Origin: Glutinoglossum americanum
Taxonomy: Eukaryota; Ascomycota; Geoglossomycetes; Geoglossales; Geoglossaceae
Reading direction: 5' to 3'
Assembly (NCBI GenBank): GCA_020080175.1
Contig: JAGHQL010000001.1
Span: forward strand, 310,001 to 374,000
Length of the DNA: 64,000 bases
Position numbers and translations under genes: made by a program. Below are positions 1-11,156 of this stretch, in pieces (within the stretch, counting starts at the first letter, position 1; each line of letters opens with the position of its first letter). Below the pieces are notes generated by a model that worked only from the letters and a program-made list of their open reading frames with translations, did not search any database and was not told the origin of the DNA.

Positions 1-945
1 ATATCGAATTCTCCACCAAAGTATCTATATATGTATATGCATAGTTACGGGATCCCTCTCGATATTGTCAAGTTTAGTAAGAAAAACATTCAGGCCAAGT
101 GATAAAGTATTTATCTTACAAACACGTCGTCTGAAGAAGCTGTTTCTGAAACCCCGATCCAAGAAGTCGGTTGATCTCCTGCATACGCCCGGCGAACTTG
201 CCGCTCCGGTAGCCAATTAACGTTCACGGTTGAGATGGTCACAATATATCTTGTAGTTGTGTTACACGAAAAGAGATACCGAAAGCCATGCAATTTCAGC
301 CTGCTTGATGTCACGTCAGCGAGGTCCTCATCGCAATGTATATAGAAATATCTTAATTTTAAGACCCAGCCGGCTTTCGTCGGCTGGGGGAGATTCCCTT
401 TGCGGCGTAGCCAGCCACAGAATTGTTTATGTCCTTTAGTTCTCTACTCGCCGCTCTCCGTCTCTCAATCCATGCAGATTCCTCATACCAAGTTACTACT
501 GTCTCCTTCTCCATCTGGAAAATCACTCAATCTAACCATCAACGTTGCTGGGTTAACAAAGAGTGCAGTTCAAGCCTCCGCATTCACTCGTTTCTTTCAA
601 GAGGTCCAAACACTGCCACTAGTGCTCACACGTCAAAACGCGTCGACAGCAGCAATCCGAGGAGCAGACAATCATAACCCTAGAACTTTGCTTGCACAGC
701 CGTTCAGGAGGCGTAATTGGGGTGGCGGTTTTGAAGTCTGCCCGTCAACCTCTAGATCATTCCGCCTGTTGTTTTTGTTCACCGCCTTGCGCCATCGACA
801 TCGTGAAGGCCCGAGCCATATCCATTCAGCACCGTGCATCGTAAAGCCTCTTTCCACTCCGCTTTTACTTTCATCACGATCAGCGGACCGTTTTATCCGT
901 GTACCTCTTTTCTCATCATCTAAACGCCTATCCACACTCACAACC
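1..945. other. Upstream region of STE23
   Basis: No independent gene is recognised here. On the plus strand the frame of the downstream protease stays open from position 400, with in-frame ATGs at 400 and 472. The last part of this stretch (about 840-945) would encode an Arg/Ser-rich, acid-poor segment like a mitochondrial presequence. It may be 5' UTR or an N-terminal extension; the sequence alone does not decide. Confidence 0.5.
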
Positions 946-3900
946 ATGACTTTCAGCAATCATCCTACACCTTCGGCAGAGCTTCTGACCGACAAAATGG
1001 AGACGCCTGCTCTCGATGATCGTTCTTACCGAGTGATACGATTACCAAATAAGCTGGAGGCACTTCTGGTTCATGACTCAGAAACAGATAAAGCAAGCGC
1101 CGCGATGGATGTGAATGTGGGCAATTTCAGTGATAGAGAAGACATGCCAGGAATGGCCCATGCCGTAGAGCACTTGTTGTTCATGGGAACCGACAAGGCA
1201 CGCCGTCTCCTCGCTATGAGTGTCTGTAGATTCACTTGCTGATGCCTGTTTATTTACTAGTATCCTAAAGAGAACGCCTACAACCAATATCTCACATCCA
1301 ATTCTGGCCATTCGAATGCATATACTGGAGGAACGTCAACCAACTACTTCTTTGAAGTTGCTGCTTCCTCGAACCCTGGCAGTGCGGGGACGTCGGTGAA
1401 TGGGTCGTTGCAGGAATCTCCTCTTTATGGGGCGCTTGATCGCTTCGCGCAGTTTTTTATCGCTCCGTTATTTCTACCATCAACCCTAGATAGAGAACTG
1501 AAGGCTGTTGACTCCGAGAACAAGAAAAACCTCCAGAGTGATACGTGGAGACTTCACCAAGTCAGCAAAGCTCTATCGAACCCAAAGCACCCATATTGCC
1601 ATTTTTCGACTGGCAATCTTGAGACGCTCAGGGATCTGCCGAAAGAGCGAGGCATTGACGTCCGTGATGAGTTCATGAAGTTTCATGAGAGAGAGTACTC
1701 TGCAAATAGGATGAAGCTTGTTGTCTTGGGGCGTGAGTCTCTGGACCAACTAGAAGCTTGGGTTGTAGAACTCTTCTCGGAAGTTCGCAACAAAGATTTA
1801 CCCCAGACAAGATGGGATGAACAACCATTAACGGACAAGGAATTGCTTACGCAGTACTTTGCGAAGCCAGTTATGGATTCTCGCACACTCGAAATAGTAT
1901 TCCCCTATATGGATGAAGATTTGCTGTACGAGTCCCAACCGAGTCGGTATTTAAGCCACCTAGTCGGTCATGAGGGTCCTGGAAGCATCTTGGCTTATAT
2001 TAAAGCTAAAGGCTGGGCAAACGGTCTTGGAGCCGGAAGTATGCCAATTTGCCCAGGAGCAGCTTTCTTCACTACACAGATACGGCTTACAGAGGAGGGG
2101 CTGAAGAATTACAAGGAGATCGTTAAGATTTTTTTCCAATACTTGTCTCTCATTCGAGAAGCTCCCCCGCAGGGATGGATATTCGACGAGCTCAAGGGAA
2201 TGGCTGAAGTTGACTTTCGCTTCCGGCAAAAGTCCCCTGCGAGCAGGTTCACGAGCAAGTTAAGCTCTGTTATGCAGAAGCCATTTCCAAGAGACCTACT
2301 CCTTAGTGGATCGAGCCTGATGAGGAAATTCGATGCAGATGCTATCAAGAGGGCACTTGACTTTCTCCGGCCAGACAACTTCAGACTAGCCATCGTGAGC
2401 CAGGACTTCCCTGGTAACTGGGACCAAAAGGAGAAATGGTATGGGACGGAATATAGGTGCGAAAAGATACCGACAGACTTTTTAGATGAGATCAAGCGTG
2501 CAGGAGAGAGCACATCCAAAGACAGACTACCGGATCTTCACTTACCACACAAGAATGAGTTCATCCCTACTAAACTAGAGGTAGGAAAAAAGGAAGTCAA
2601 GGAACCTCTCAAAAACCCTAGTTTAATACGAAATGATGAGGGTGTTAGAATTTGGTGGAAGAAGGACGATACGTTCTGGGTTCCAAAGGCCAATGTTTTC
2701 ATTACCCTGAGGAACCCGTTGGTGAATGCTACACCAGAGAACTCGGTAAAAACAAAGTTGTATTGCGAGTTGGTAAAGGACGCTCTGGTGGAATACTCAT
2801 ACGATGCCGAGATAGCTGGGCTGGACTACTCGCTTGACTCTCACTCCGCCGGGCTGGATGTGGAACTAAGTGGTTACAACGACAAGATGCCTGTTCTCTT
2901 GGAGAAAGTTCTAGTTAGCATGAGAGACTTAGATGTGAGTGACGATAGGTTTAAGATTGTTAAGGAGAGAATGATGCGGGGCTATCGTAACTGGGATTAC
3001 CAGCAACCGTACCAACAAATTGGAGAATTTACTCGGTGGCTGACCAGCGAGAGAGGGTGGATCACTGAGCAACATCTTGCTGAACTCCCCCACCTCACGT
3101 CAGATGATATTAGGAGCTTCTTCCCACAATTGCTACGACAGCTGCATATCGAAGCACTAGTCCATGGCAATCTTTATAAAGAGGATGCACTGAAAGTTGT
3201 GGACCTTGTGGAGTCTGTGCTCAGGCCTCGCGTTCTTCCAGAGAGTCAATGGCTTATCCGTCGCTCACTGCTTCTACCTGAAGGGGCGAATTTTACGTAC
3301 CCCCGAACTTTGAGGGATCCGGCGAATGTGAACCACTGCATTGAATACTTCCTGTTTATTGGTGACAATTCAGATCGGGCCCTCAGAGCAAAATTACTCC
3401 TCTTCGCACAACTGACCGACGAACCATGTTTTGACCAGCTCCGCACTAAAGAGCAGTTAGGGTATGTGGTGTTTTCTGGTCCTCGGATGGCGGCCACAAC
3501 AATGGGGTATAGGGTCCTTGTGCAGAGTGACCGTTCTGCAGAGTATTTGGAGGGCCGAATTGAAGAATTCCTAAGAGGATTTTCGACAATGTTAAAGGAA
3601 ATGTCAGACGACGAGTTTGAAGGGCACAAGAGAAGCCTGGTAGCTAAGCGCATGGAGAAGCTCAAAAACCTCGGGCAAGAGAGTGGTAGGCTTTGGGCCC
3701 ACATTGGTAATGAGTACTTCGACTTCGAACAGGGTATGTATCTTTCTCATCCCATGCGGTCATATTCTCACACTGGTACCTCCAGTCGATCACGACGTCG
3801 CCCTCATCGAATCACTCTCTAAGCCTGACCTTGTCGACTTTTTTGGGCGATATATTCACCCATCATCTCGGATCCGCTCCAAACTGTCAATCCAAATGGC

Positions 3901-4393
3901 CGCTCGGTCCTCTTCCACCACTGCTGCCAATGGCACAAAAATGCCAGAACAGAAAGCGAATTTCATTCTCGGCTTGAACCAATATTTCAACTCGATAGGT
4001 TTAGATTCGAGGCACGAGCTACTGCAAGAGAGATTTGAAGACATTGTCGTTGTTGATGGTGACCAGGAGGCAATCGTTCGGGCAGTAAGAAATCATGTGG
4101 TTACTGATCTCGAACTGGATGATGAGAAGACCGATTCTGTCGTTGTGGAGGGAACTAAGCTGCTGGGCACCATGCTGATGAGCTTAGGGATTCAAGTATT
4201 GCTGCCAAGGGAAAAGAATTTGGTAAACGGGGAGAAACCGGCTACGCTCGATGAGAGGGTGGAGGACTGGGTGGTCAACAAGCCGGTGGTAGTTGATAAT
4301 GTCCACGAGTTCAAGGCCCAACTTAAGGTTAGTTCAGGGGCTAGGCCGGTGAAAGATCTGTGCGAATTTGAGGAAATTGAGGCAAAGCTGTGA
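946..4393 (+). CDS. STE23: Insulysin-type M16 zinc metalloprotease (a-factor processing Ste23/IDE)
   Basis: Insulin-degrading-enzyme family protease that cleaves short peptides inside a closed chamber; the yeast member takes part in a-pheromone maturation. Exons 946-1197, 1261-3733 and 3786-4393 give 1110 aa, near the family length of about 1000-1100. The inverted zinc motif HAVEH lies at residues 72-76 and the third ligand Glu at about 170 in AVDSENKKN. The C-terminal half keeps the block FDQLRTKEQLGYVVFSGPR. The join AAG|TAT at 1197/1261 is fixed by the conserved GTDKYPKENAY, so intron 1 begins GC, not GT (GC-AG). Intron 2 is an ordinary 52-nt GT-AG intron. The ATG at 946 was chosen because conserved sequence starts soon after; ATG 994 is possible, and 400 or 472 would add a presequence-like extension. 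Identification is firm; the start is not. Confidence 0.93.
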
Positions 4394-4757
4394 GGACTCG
4401 ACCTCCGGCCCGACACGGACTACCATTTTCTCCATAGATTAAAATTCTACCCCTAGACGGTACTATTCCTTACTATTACTAGATGCGGGCGCTTCGCGGA
4501 CAGCTTAAGCAAAAGGAAACCTTTTAAGTCGCATAGAAGCTTTTAGATAGACCATAGCAGAGCCATAATTCCAATACTCCAATAAAATGAAGGTCCGACT
4601 TCCTATCAACCGGCTGCGCGGAGGAGCCTACAAGGCTCCGGTGATGCTGTACATGCACTGCTTACCTAAGCGGCGACATGAGAAAGGCGGAACCACGAAC
4701 CACAGCTCATCTCCATTCCGACTCACGCCTGCCCTATCAATATCACTGAGTATCGCA
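4394..4757. other. Intergenic region, STE23 to NUDT21
   Basis: 364 bp separating two plus-strand genes. It must hold the STE23 3' end and the NUDT21 promoter. One small hairpin (6-bp arms 4623-4628 and 4634-4639) is visible; nothing else stands out. Confidence 0.4.
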
Positions 4758-5758
<1,001 letters not shown>

Positions 5759-5996
5759 GCATTGGAGTAGAGAATAGACATTAAATGGCATGTCTTGGTC
5801 CAGGAGACCCGAGATGGTCGTTGCGCTACCAATTGGTTTCGTATTTTTGTGGCATTTTAGAAAGCACTTCAGGGCGTGCGGCGAAATGGGTGCTACTGTA
5901 TAATACTTGATCCTGTGGGCAAGCATTGGTGAATGTAGATGGTCGGAGGCTGTTGCGATGGTGGTCTCTACAGTCCACCGCATTAATGAACCTCGG

Positions 5997-6038
5997 CTTC
6001 ATCCGCGAAGCGCGAGCTCCACGGATGAAGCGCGAGCT
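5997..6038. repeat. Inverted plus direct repeat just upstream of the CoA kinase start
   Basis: A perfect 9-bp inverted repeat (CTTCATCCG at 5997-6005, CGGATGAAG at 6022-6030) overlaps a 12-bp direct repeat GAAGCGCGAGCT (6007-6018 and 6027-6038). It lies 32 nt upstream of the chosen ATG at 6070 and would fold into a hairpin in the mRNA leader. Role unknown. Confidence 0.7.
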
Positions 6039-6069
6039 TCACGTCCTGAAGTTGCCACCAACACCGAAC

Positions 6070-6897
6070 ATGTTACTGCTTGGGTTGACTGGCTCGATAG
6101 CCACGGGTAAATCTACGGTCTCCTCGATCCTCGGTAGCGCCCCCCATACGCTCCCCATCATCGATGCCGACATTCTCGCTCGCAGAGTTGTCGAACCTGG
6201 AACACCCGGGTATAAGAAAATCGTCGCGCACTTCTTGTCGACGACTCCCGACCTCCTCCTTCCTCCATCCGAGCAGGACTCTAATAGAAATGGTGCAGGC
6301 AGTAGAGGTCAACCGCTCAACAGGCCAGCCCTCGGAAGGAGAGTATTTGGAGATGATTCAGAGAGAAGGCGAGACAGAGCGGTCCTAAATGGAATCGTAC
6401 ACCCTGCTGTCCGCAAGGAGATGTACAAACAAATCCTCTACTACTTCTTCCACGGCTACTGGGCGGTGGTGCTAGATGTCCCTTTGCTATTCGAGTCAGG
6501 CTTGGACATGATGTGCGGCACCGTCGTGGTGGTTGCCGTCACTGATCCGGCTGTTCAGATGCGCAGGCTGCGGGCACGGAATCCGCATCTTTCCACGGAG
6601 GACGCGGAACAACGTGTTCGGAGCCAGGGAGATGTGGGGGGGAAGGCGAAGAGGGCTGAGGAAAGAGGGGACGGCGCTGGTGTGGTGCTATGGAATGACG
6701 GCACTATAGAAGAGCTAGAGAAGGAAATTGAAGCGGCCATGAGGAAGGTGAGAGAGAGAAGTCCGCAGTGGTGGGCATGGGTGCTCTTGCTGGTTCCGCC
6801 GCTGGCAGGCGTCATCGTGTTGTTAAATCTGTATAGAGGTTGGAGATCGAAGCGGAGATGGGAGCATGAGCAGAGACAGGAGAAGGCGAAGCAATGA
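6070..6897 (+). CDS. CAB5: Dephospho-CoA kinase (CoaE/Cab5) with a C-terminal membrane segment
   Basis: Catalyses the last step of CoA synthesis, ATP-dependent 3'-phosphorylation of dephospho-CoA. The single exon encodes 275 aa. The P-loop GSIATGKST is at about residues 8-16, followed by IIDADILARRVVEPG (substrate Asp and Arg) at about 35-49. A middle block VLDVPLLFESGLD and an RxRxRN-like lid follow. The extreme C-terminus has a 20-residue hydrophobic helix (about 235-255) and a basic tail, suggesting tail-anchoring to mitochondria or ER, as in the eukaryotic DCAKD type. The ATG at 6070 directly precedes the conserved LLLGLTGS. The open frame extends to 5926, but that stretch is made of the local repeat and is probably leader. 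Confidence 0.92.
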   Translation: MLLLGLTGSIATGKSTVSSILGSAPHTLPIIDADILARRVVEPGTPGYKKIVAHFLSTTPDLLLPPSEQDSNRNGAGSRGQPLNRPALGRRVFGDDSERRRDRAVLNGIVHPAVRKEMYKQILYYFFHGYWAVVLDVPLLFESGLDMMCGTVVVVAVTDPAVQMRRLRARNPHLSTEDAEQRVRSQGDVGGKAKRAEERGDGAGVVLWNDGTIEELEKEIEAAMRKVRERSPQWWAWVLLLVPPLAGVIVLLNLYRGWRSKRRWEHEQRQEKAKQ

Positions 6898-8710
6898 TTC
6901 AGATCAATTTTGCATTTACAGGCTTTAGGAATTGGGCAGTCCTTGGTCACAGGTGTTCAAGTTGAGTGACTCAGTTTCAGCGCTTTTCCCGGAAAGAAAC
7001 ACCAAACAATCTTGAGGGTTACACCTCCGTGTAAGGATAGGATATCTTGACTTTTTTTTTTTTTTCTCTAGACATCCACCCCGCCGTGCCCACTAGGAGT
7101 ATCAGCCCCAATTGCCCTCGCTCATTTCACACGCTCTCAGCAAGGTCACGCCGGAAACTCCCAGGGGCCGGGGACTACTAGCACGGCCCAAATAGCGGGC
7201 CAAACAGCGTTTATGAGGTCTCAAAGAGCCGTAGGGCCATCCACCGCATCTGTGATCCTCGAAATGTCTAGAAAACCCTCCCCAAATTTCCTAAAACCAA
7301 TACAAGAAAGCGAGCCGGATTCCCCATGACGGTTTCGCCGCCACTAGGTCTTAGAGGGAAGGGATACCTAGAAATCCTCCGTGGGGCACGGGTGAATGGG
7401 CCGGTTGTATACTGCTTCGTGCCAGAACAAGTGTGATTTCTTGGGTAACCGATCTCCGATATACGTGAAAAAGGACTTTTTGGAGTTTGGCCTCGACGGA
7501 ACGACAGTCGCCCCCCACTAGCACACGTAAACGGGCAGAGATCCCCCCCAATACGGCCGCAACGCAGCCGCCTTCCCCACCTGGACGAGGAGGATTGCGG
7601 CGTAGGAAAGCCATGGCATCAGACACGCGGGGTCGTTCGGAAGAGCCACCGAAACGGTTCAGGAACCGTCATCCTGCAATGTCTGCTGATGGGTTCGCCG
7701 TATCGCCTTTCATACTGGCGACCCAGGCCTTGGTGCTTCCCGCGAAGGGCCCGTAGGTATGAGGCTAAACAGCGTTTGTCTCGCGCATTCCACCTCTGGA
7801 AGGGCAGGCAGGTGTCTGGAGGTATCTGAAGGACGCCAGCACGGCGTGGCAAGACAGAACTCGATAGCGTGGGCTCCAACAGCCATCATTCTCCTTCCCG
7901 ACATGCGTTCATCCCGTCAAAGAGAAAATAAAAATAAAAAAATAGACACGTATTCCCGGGACACACACGGCAGGCCAAACCCTCGCGGGAAGCAGCCGCT
8001 CGCGCGCATAATAGTGCTTATTCTTCTCCCCTAAGACACGGGCCATAGAAGGCACGGGGCGACGCTGACACCGCATGCACGACGCGATTCCTAAACTCTG
8101 AAATAAAAAAAACCCCAACCTACCTGCCCCCCCCCCCCTTTCCACATACATTGTTCTCTCCCCCCCCTTTTTTTTTTTTTTTTTAAACCAACAAAATCCA
8201 ACAAACCCACGCTCGAGAATAGCTTTTGCCCTTTTGCCATCCATGCATCGCCGTCATCACGGGTCCCCCCCCCCCCCCGGCCGGACGACGAGCTCGAATT
8301 GCGCGTTGCGCTCTAAAAAAAAAAAAAAGAGGGCAGGAATGTTGGCGAGCTCATCTCGCCTCGCAGCCGCGCGAGCGCGAACCGCGCAGGAGGAGAACCG
8401 GCGAATCGTCGGCGGCGGAGGATCGCTGCTTTTCTCCGGAAATAGCCCGGGCGCGCAGCTGGAGCTTTTTTTACGCCTTCTGGTTTTGGCCGGGGGGAGA
8501 GAGAGAAGGAAGAAAGACTTAGCCCACCCGGTGTGAAATAGGGGGATGTCGGTTATGGTGACGTATTCTATACGATGATAATAATAACAATGATTTAAAA
8601 AAAAAATAATAATAATAATAAAAAATACCAGCAGAGGGAGTTTCTTTTCTTTTTTTTTTTCTTTCCTCCTCGTCCTTCGAGAGGAACGATAAAACAGCTA
8701 AACAGCTAAA

Positions 8711-8714
8711 CAAA

Positions 8715-8745
<31 letters not shown>

Positions 8746-8746
8746 A
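8711..8746. repeat. (AAAT)n microsatellite
   Basis: About nine tandem copies of the tetranucleotide AAAT, preceded by a repeated ACAGCTAA unit near 8693-8711. Part of the low-complexity tract. Confidence 0.9.
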
Positions 8747-8949
8747 AAGAACCCCCCGGCATCTAATCTCCCGGACCCCCAGCCCCGCTGCCTGTACGGG
8801 AGATAACAGCAACAGACGGCGAATCCGGCTCGATTAGATATTTGTCATTGCCACGCGCGGCGAAAGTGCATAATATACCTACGTGTACGGCAAGGCCCCC
8901 CCCCCCCGGGCGCATTATCGTGATTTTATCCGGACCGGGGCCGCTGTAT

Positions 8950-8950
<1 letters not shown>

Positions 8951-8982
<32 letters not shown>

Positions 8983-8991
8983 CGTGTGTGT
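8951..8991. repeat. CA/TA/GT compound palindromic microsatellite
   Basis: (CA)7 followed by (TA)9 and then CGTGTGTGT. The alternating purine-pyrimidine block is nearly self-complementary and could extrude a cruciform or form Z-DNA. Confidence 0.88.
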
Positions 8992-10260
8992 ATTTTATTC
9001 TATCGCGGTGCATGGGGTCGGGGTCGCGCGTGCAGCGCAGCGCAGACGTCGTCGGTACCTGGAGGATGGCGAAGGCGAAGGGTACCCCGCCGCTCCGAGT
9101 TCTAATTTCCCCGATACTCTCTCTCTCTCATGCAAGGAACCATCGGATCATCTGGCGTGGAGCAGCAGCAGCAGCAGCGGGCGTGGAGTCTCAATCTCTC
9201 TCTCTCTCTCCTCCTTACCGCCTTTTACGTCGAACCCCCAAAAAATAAAAATAAAAATAAAAATATTTCCTATTTTTGTTTTTTTTTCTTTTTTCTTTGG
9301 CTTTGGGGGCGCGTCCCCCCCCGGATGAACGCAAAAAAATAAAAATACAGAGCCGCGACCCGATGGCGAAACCGTGGCGCAGACACATGCATACAGCATC
9401 ATCACAACGAGGACGGAATGGCGAGAGTCCTCCTTTGTTCTCTCTCTCTCTCTCTCTCGGACACACATCCCCCCCTTTGGGCAAAGACAAGGGGACTCTT
9501 TTTATCCCCCCCAACTTCCCCCGGCATGTCAGTTGGCGACTGTGCGTAGGTGCGTTGAGGGCTCAAGGTTTGCTCAGGATTCGGAATTGGAATTACAGGG
9601 GACGGTTAAGAGGATGCAGGCGCGTGGCAGGATGTTGTTTCTCTCTGCTCGCCTAGCCGCACGGTACCGGTCTATGCTGTTGGGCTTTAAGTTTCCCCTC
9701 TGTAGATCTTGCGCGGGAACATCAAGTTATTCGAGGACAGGTTGACGCGGACGGACAGAACCGTGCAATATTGGTATTTCCGTGAAACCATCATAGAGTA
9801 AATAAATACTGGGGAGAAATTTCCCCAGCTCCAGTTCCACATGAATTTGCGCGGCCCTCCTTCCCCTTCCAACCCATCCACACCGCGGCCCCATCGCCTG
9901 GAGAATTAGAAGAAAATAGTAAAAGAAAATCCGTATTGTGCGGCGGATCGATAGCGACAGATAGAGAAGGTATTGCGGGGAAATCCTACCCAGCTAGCTA
10001 GATAAACTCCCCAGTATACTAGATAGAGAGTAAAAAGAACTAGAGGGCCGAGGAACAGTAGTGAGATCTAGCTCTGAAAAGCCTGCCAGGACTCGGTCTC
10101 TAGCCAGCTGTTCCTCTGCCCCACTTGGATATAGAAACAGACGCCCACCTCTTGAAAACAGTGAAAAAGAAATTTTTATAAAAAAAAAAAAAGAAGAGTA
10201 TCAACAGGATCTGTACAAATGTCGTTTGGAAGTCGCTCGTGGTAGGTTTTGTGTGGTAGC

Positions 10261-11156
10261 CTAGGGATCTCTATGGGCCCCCCCAGAACCAGTATCTGCA
10301 GGAGAGGTTAGCGGAGCGCTAGGATGGAAAGGGACGAAGAAGACATACTCCGCTGAATAGGGAATTTGTATAGTTGACGGCTGTCCTTTACAATCGGGTG
10401 GCGGATTCCCACCCGCAGTATTGACGCGGAACACGTTCTGCAAGGCCGGAGCTCCACTGACTTGACCAAGCTTCAACCACGGTACGGCTCCGTAACCATT
10501 GCCCCCCTTGCCCTTCGGCGAACCAGCGGGAGCGCTGCAGGCGGCGAGTTTCTTGGCCGTTGTAGAGCCCAAACTGGGGCGAGTGATCTCGAAGAACGGC
10601 GACGCCGCCACAAAGTAATGTTTGCCGGAACACGGGAGGTTTTGCGGGAGTTTTACGTTGAGCGCAAGATCAGGGAGGGTTGCAAGGAGTTGCGGGAAAT
10701 CGGCAGCGACACAGCTGGAATTGTAGAGCTCGGCGACGGCGCCAATGGCGACAGGTTTGGTACCATTGGTGTTGTCCGCGCAAGTATAGTTCTGAGTTCC
10801 ACGGCCGATCGCAACATGCTTTAATACGAGACCTGCATCTGGGGGAGGTAATGTAGCTGTGTAATTTATCACGTTAGAAACTTGCACGGCCTTGCAATTG
10901 ATTTGTAACGCATGGAAGAAGAAGAAGAAAAAAAAAAAGTCTCACATGAGGGCATCGTCGCCTTGGACATGTCGCACTGTCCCGTCGCCCGTGGGAAGTT
11001 GGGATTCCTCTCTGCTATAGCCAAGCTCTCCGCGACGGCCTCGTAGTAATTTCTCTCCGCTGGTAACCATGCCCTGTTGTTGCGAGCTTCTAATTTGTGT
11101 GGATGTGCGTTGGCGCCGAGGGCGATTGCGCCGAGGATCCAAATGGATGCACGCAT
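10261..11156 (-). CDS. Secreted DUF3455-family protein
   Basis: Two exons on the minus strand, 11156-10946 and 10880-10261, give 276 aa. The N-terminus (MRASIWILGAIALGANA) is a typical signal peptide, followed by a propeptide-like stretch. The body matches my memory of DUF3455: LPPPDAGLVLKHVAIGRGTQNYTC, AIGAVAELYNSSC, GKHYFVAASPFFE, GAVPWLKL, VFRVNTAGGNPPPDC and the closing YSAEYVFFVPF. Four or more Cys and N-glycosylation sites suit an extracellular protein. The 65-nt intron (GTGAGA..CAAG) was placed by phase. Function is unknown; older database names such as malate dehydrogenase for this family are not supported by any visible motif. Confidence 0.85.

Larger units (their letters stand above)
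6898..10260. other. Gene-poor homopolymer- and microsatellite-rich tract
   Basis: 3.4 kb without a recognisable gene on either strand. About 7.0-9.5 kb is crowded with long poly-A/T and poly-C/G runs (for example about 8128-8185, 8266-8330, 8598-8625, 8897-8907) and with CT, CA/TA, AAAT, ATA and CAG microsatellites. Open frames here are artefacts of low complexity (poly-Lys, poly-Pro, Ser-Leu runs). No transposon protein or terminal repeat was recognised. Confidence 0.6.

Noticed and set aside
3734-3822. Alternative C-terminus from reading through STE23 intron 2
   Set aside because: The read-through frame ends in unrelated sequence, while splicing restores the conserved C-terminal domain.
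8226-9514. Several overlapping open frames on both strands with poly-Lys, Pro or Ser runs
   Set aside because: They exist because homopolymers and CT repeats lack stops. There is no start context, intron pattern or family similarity.
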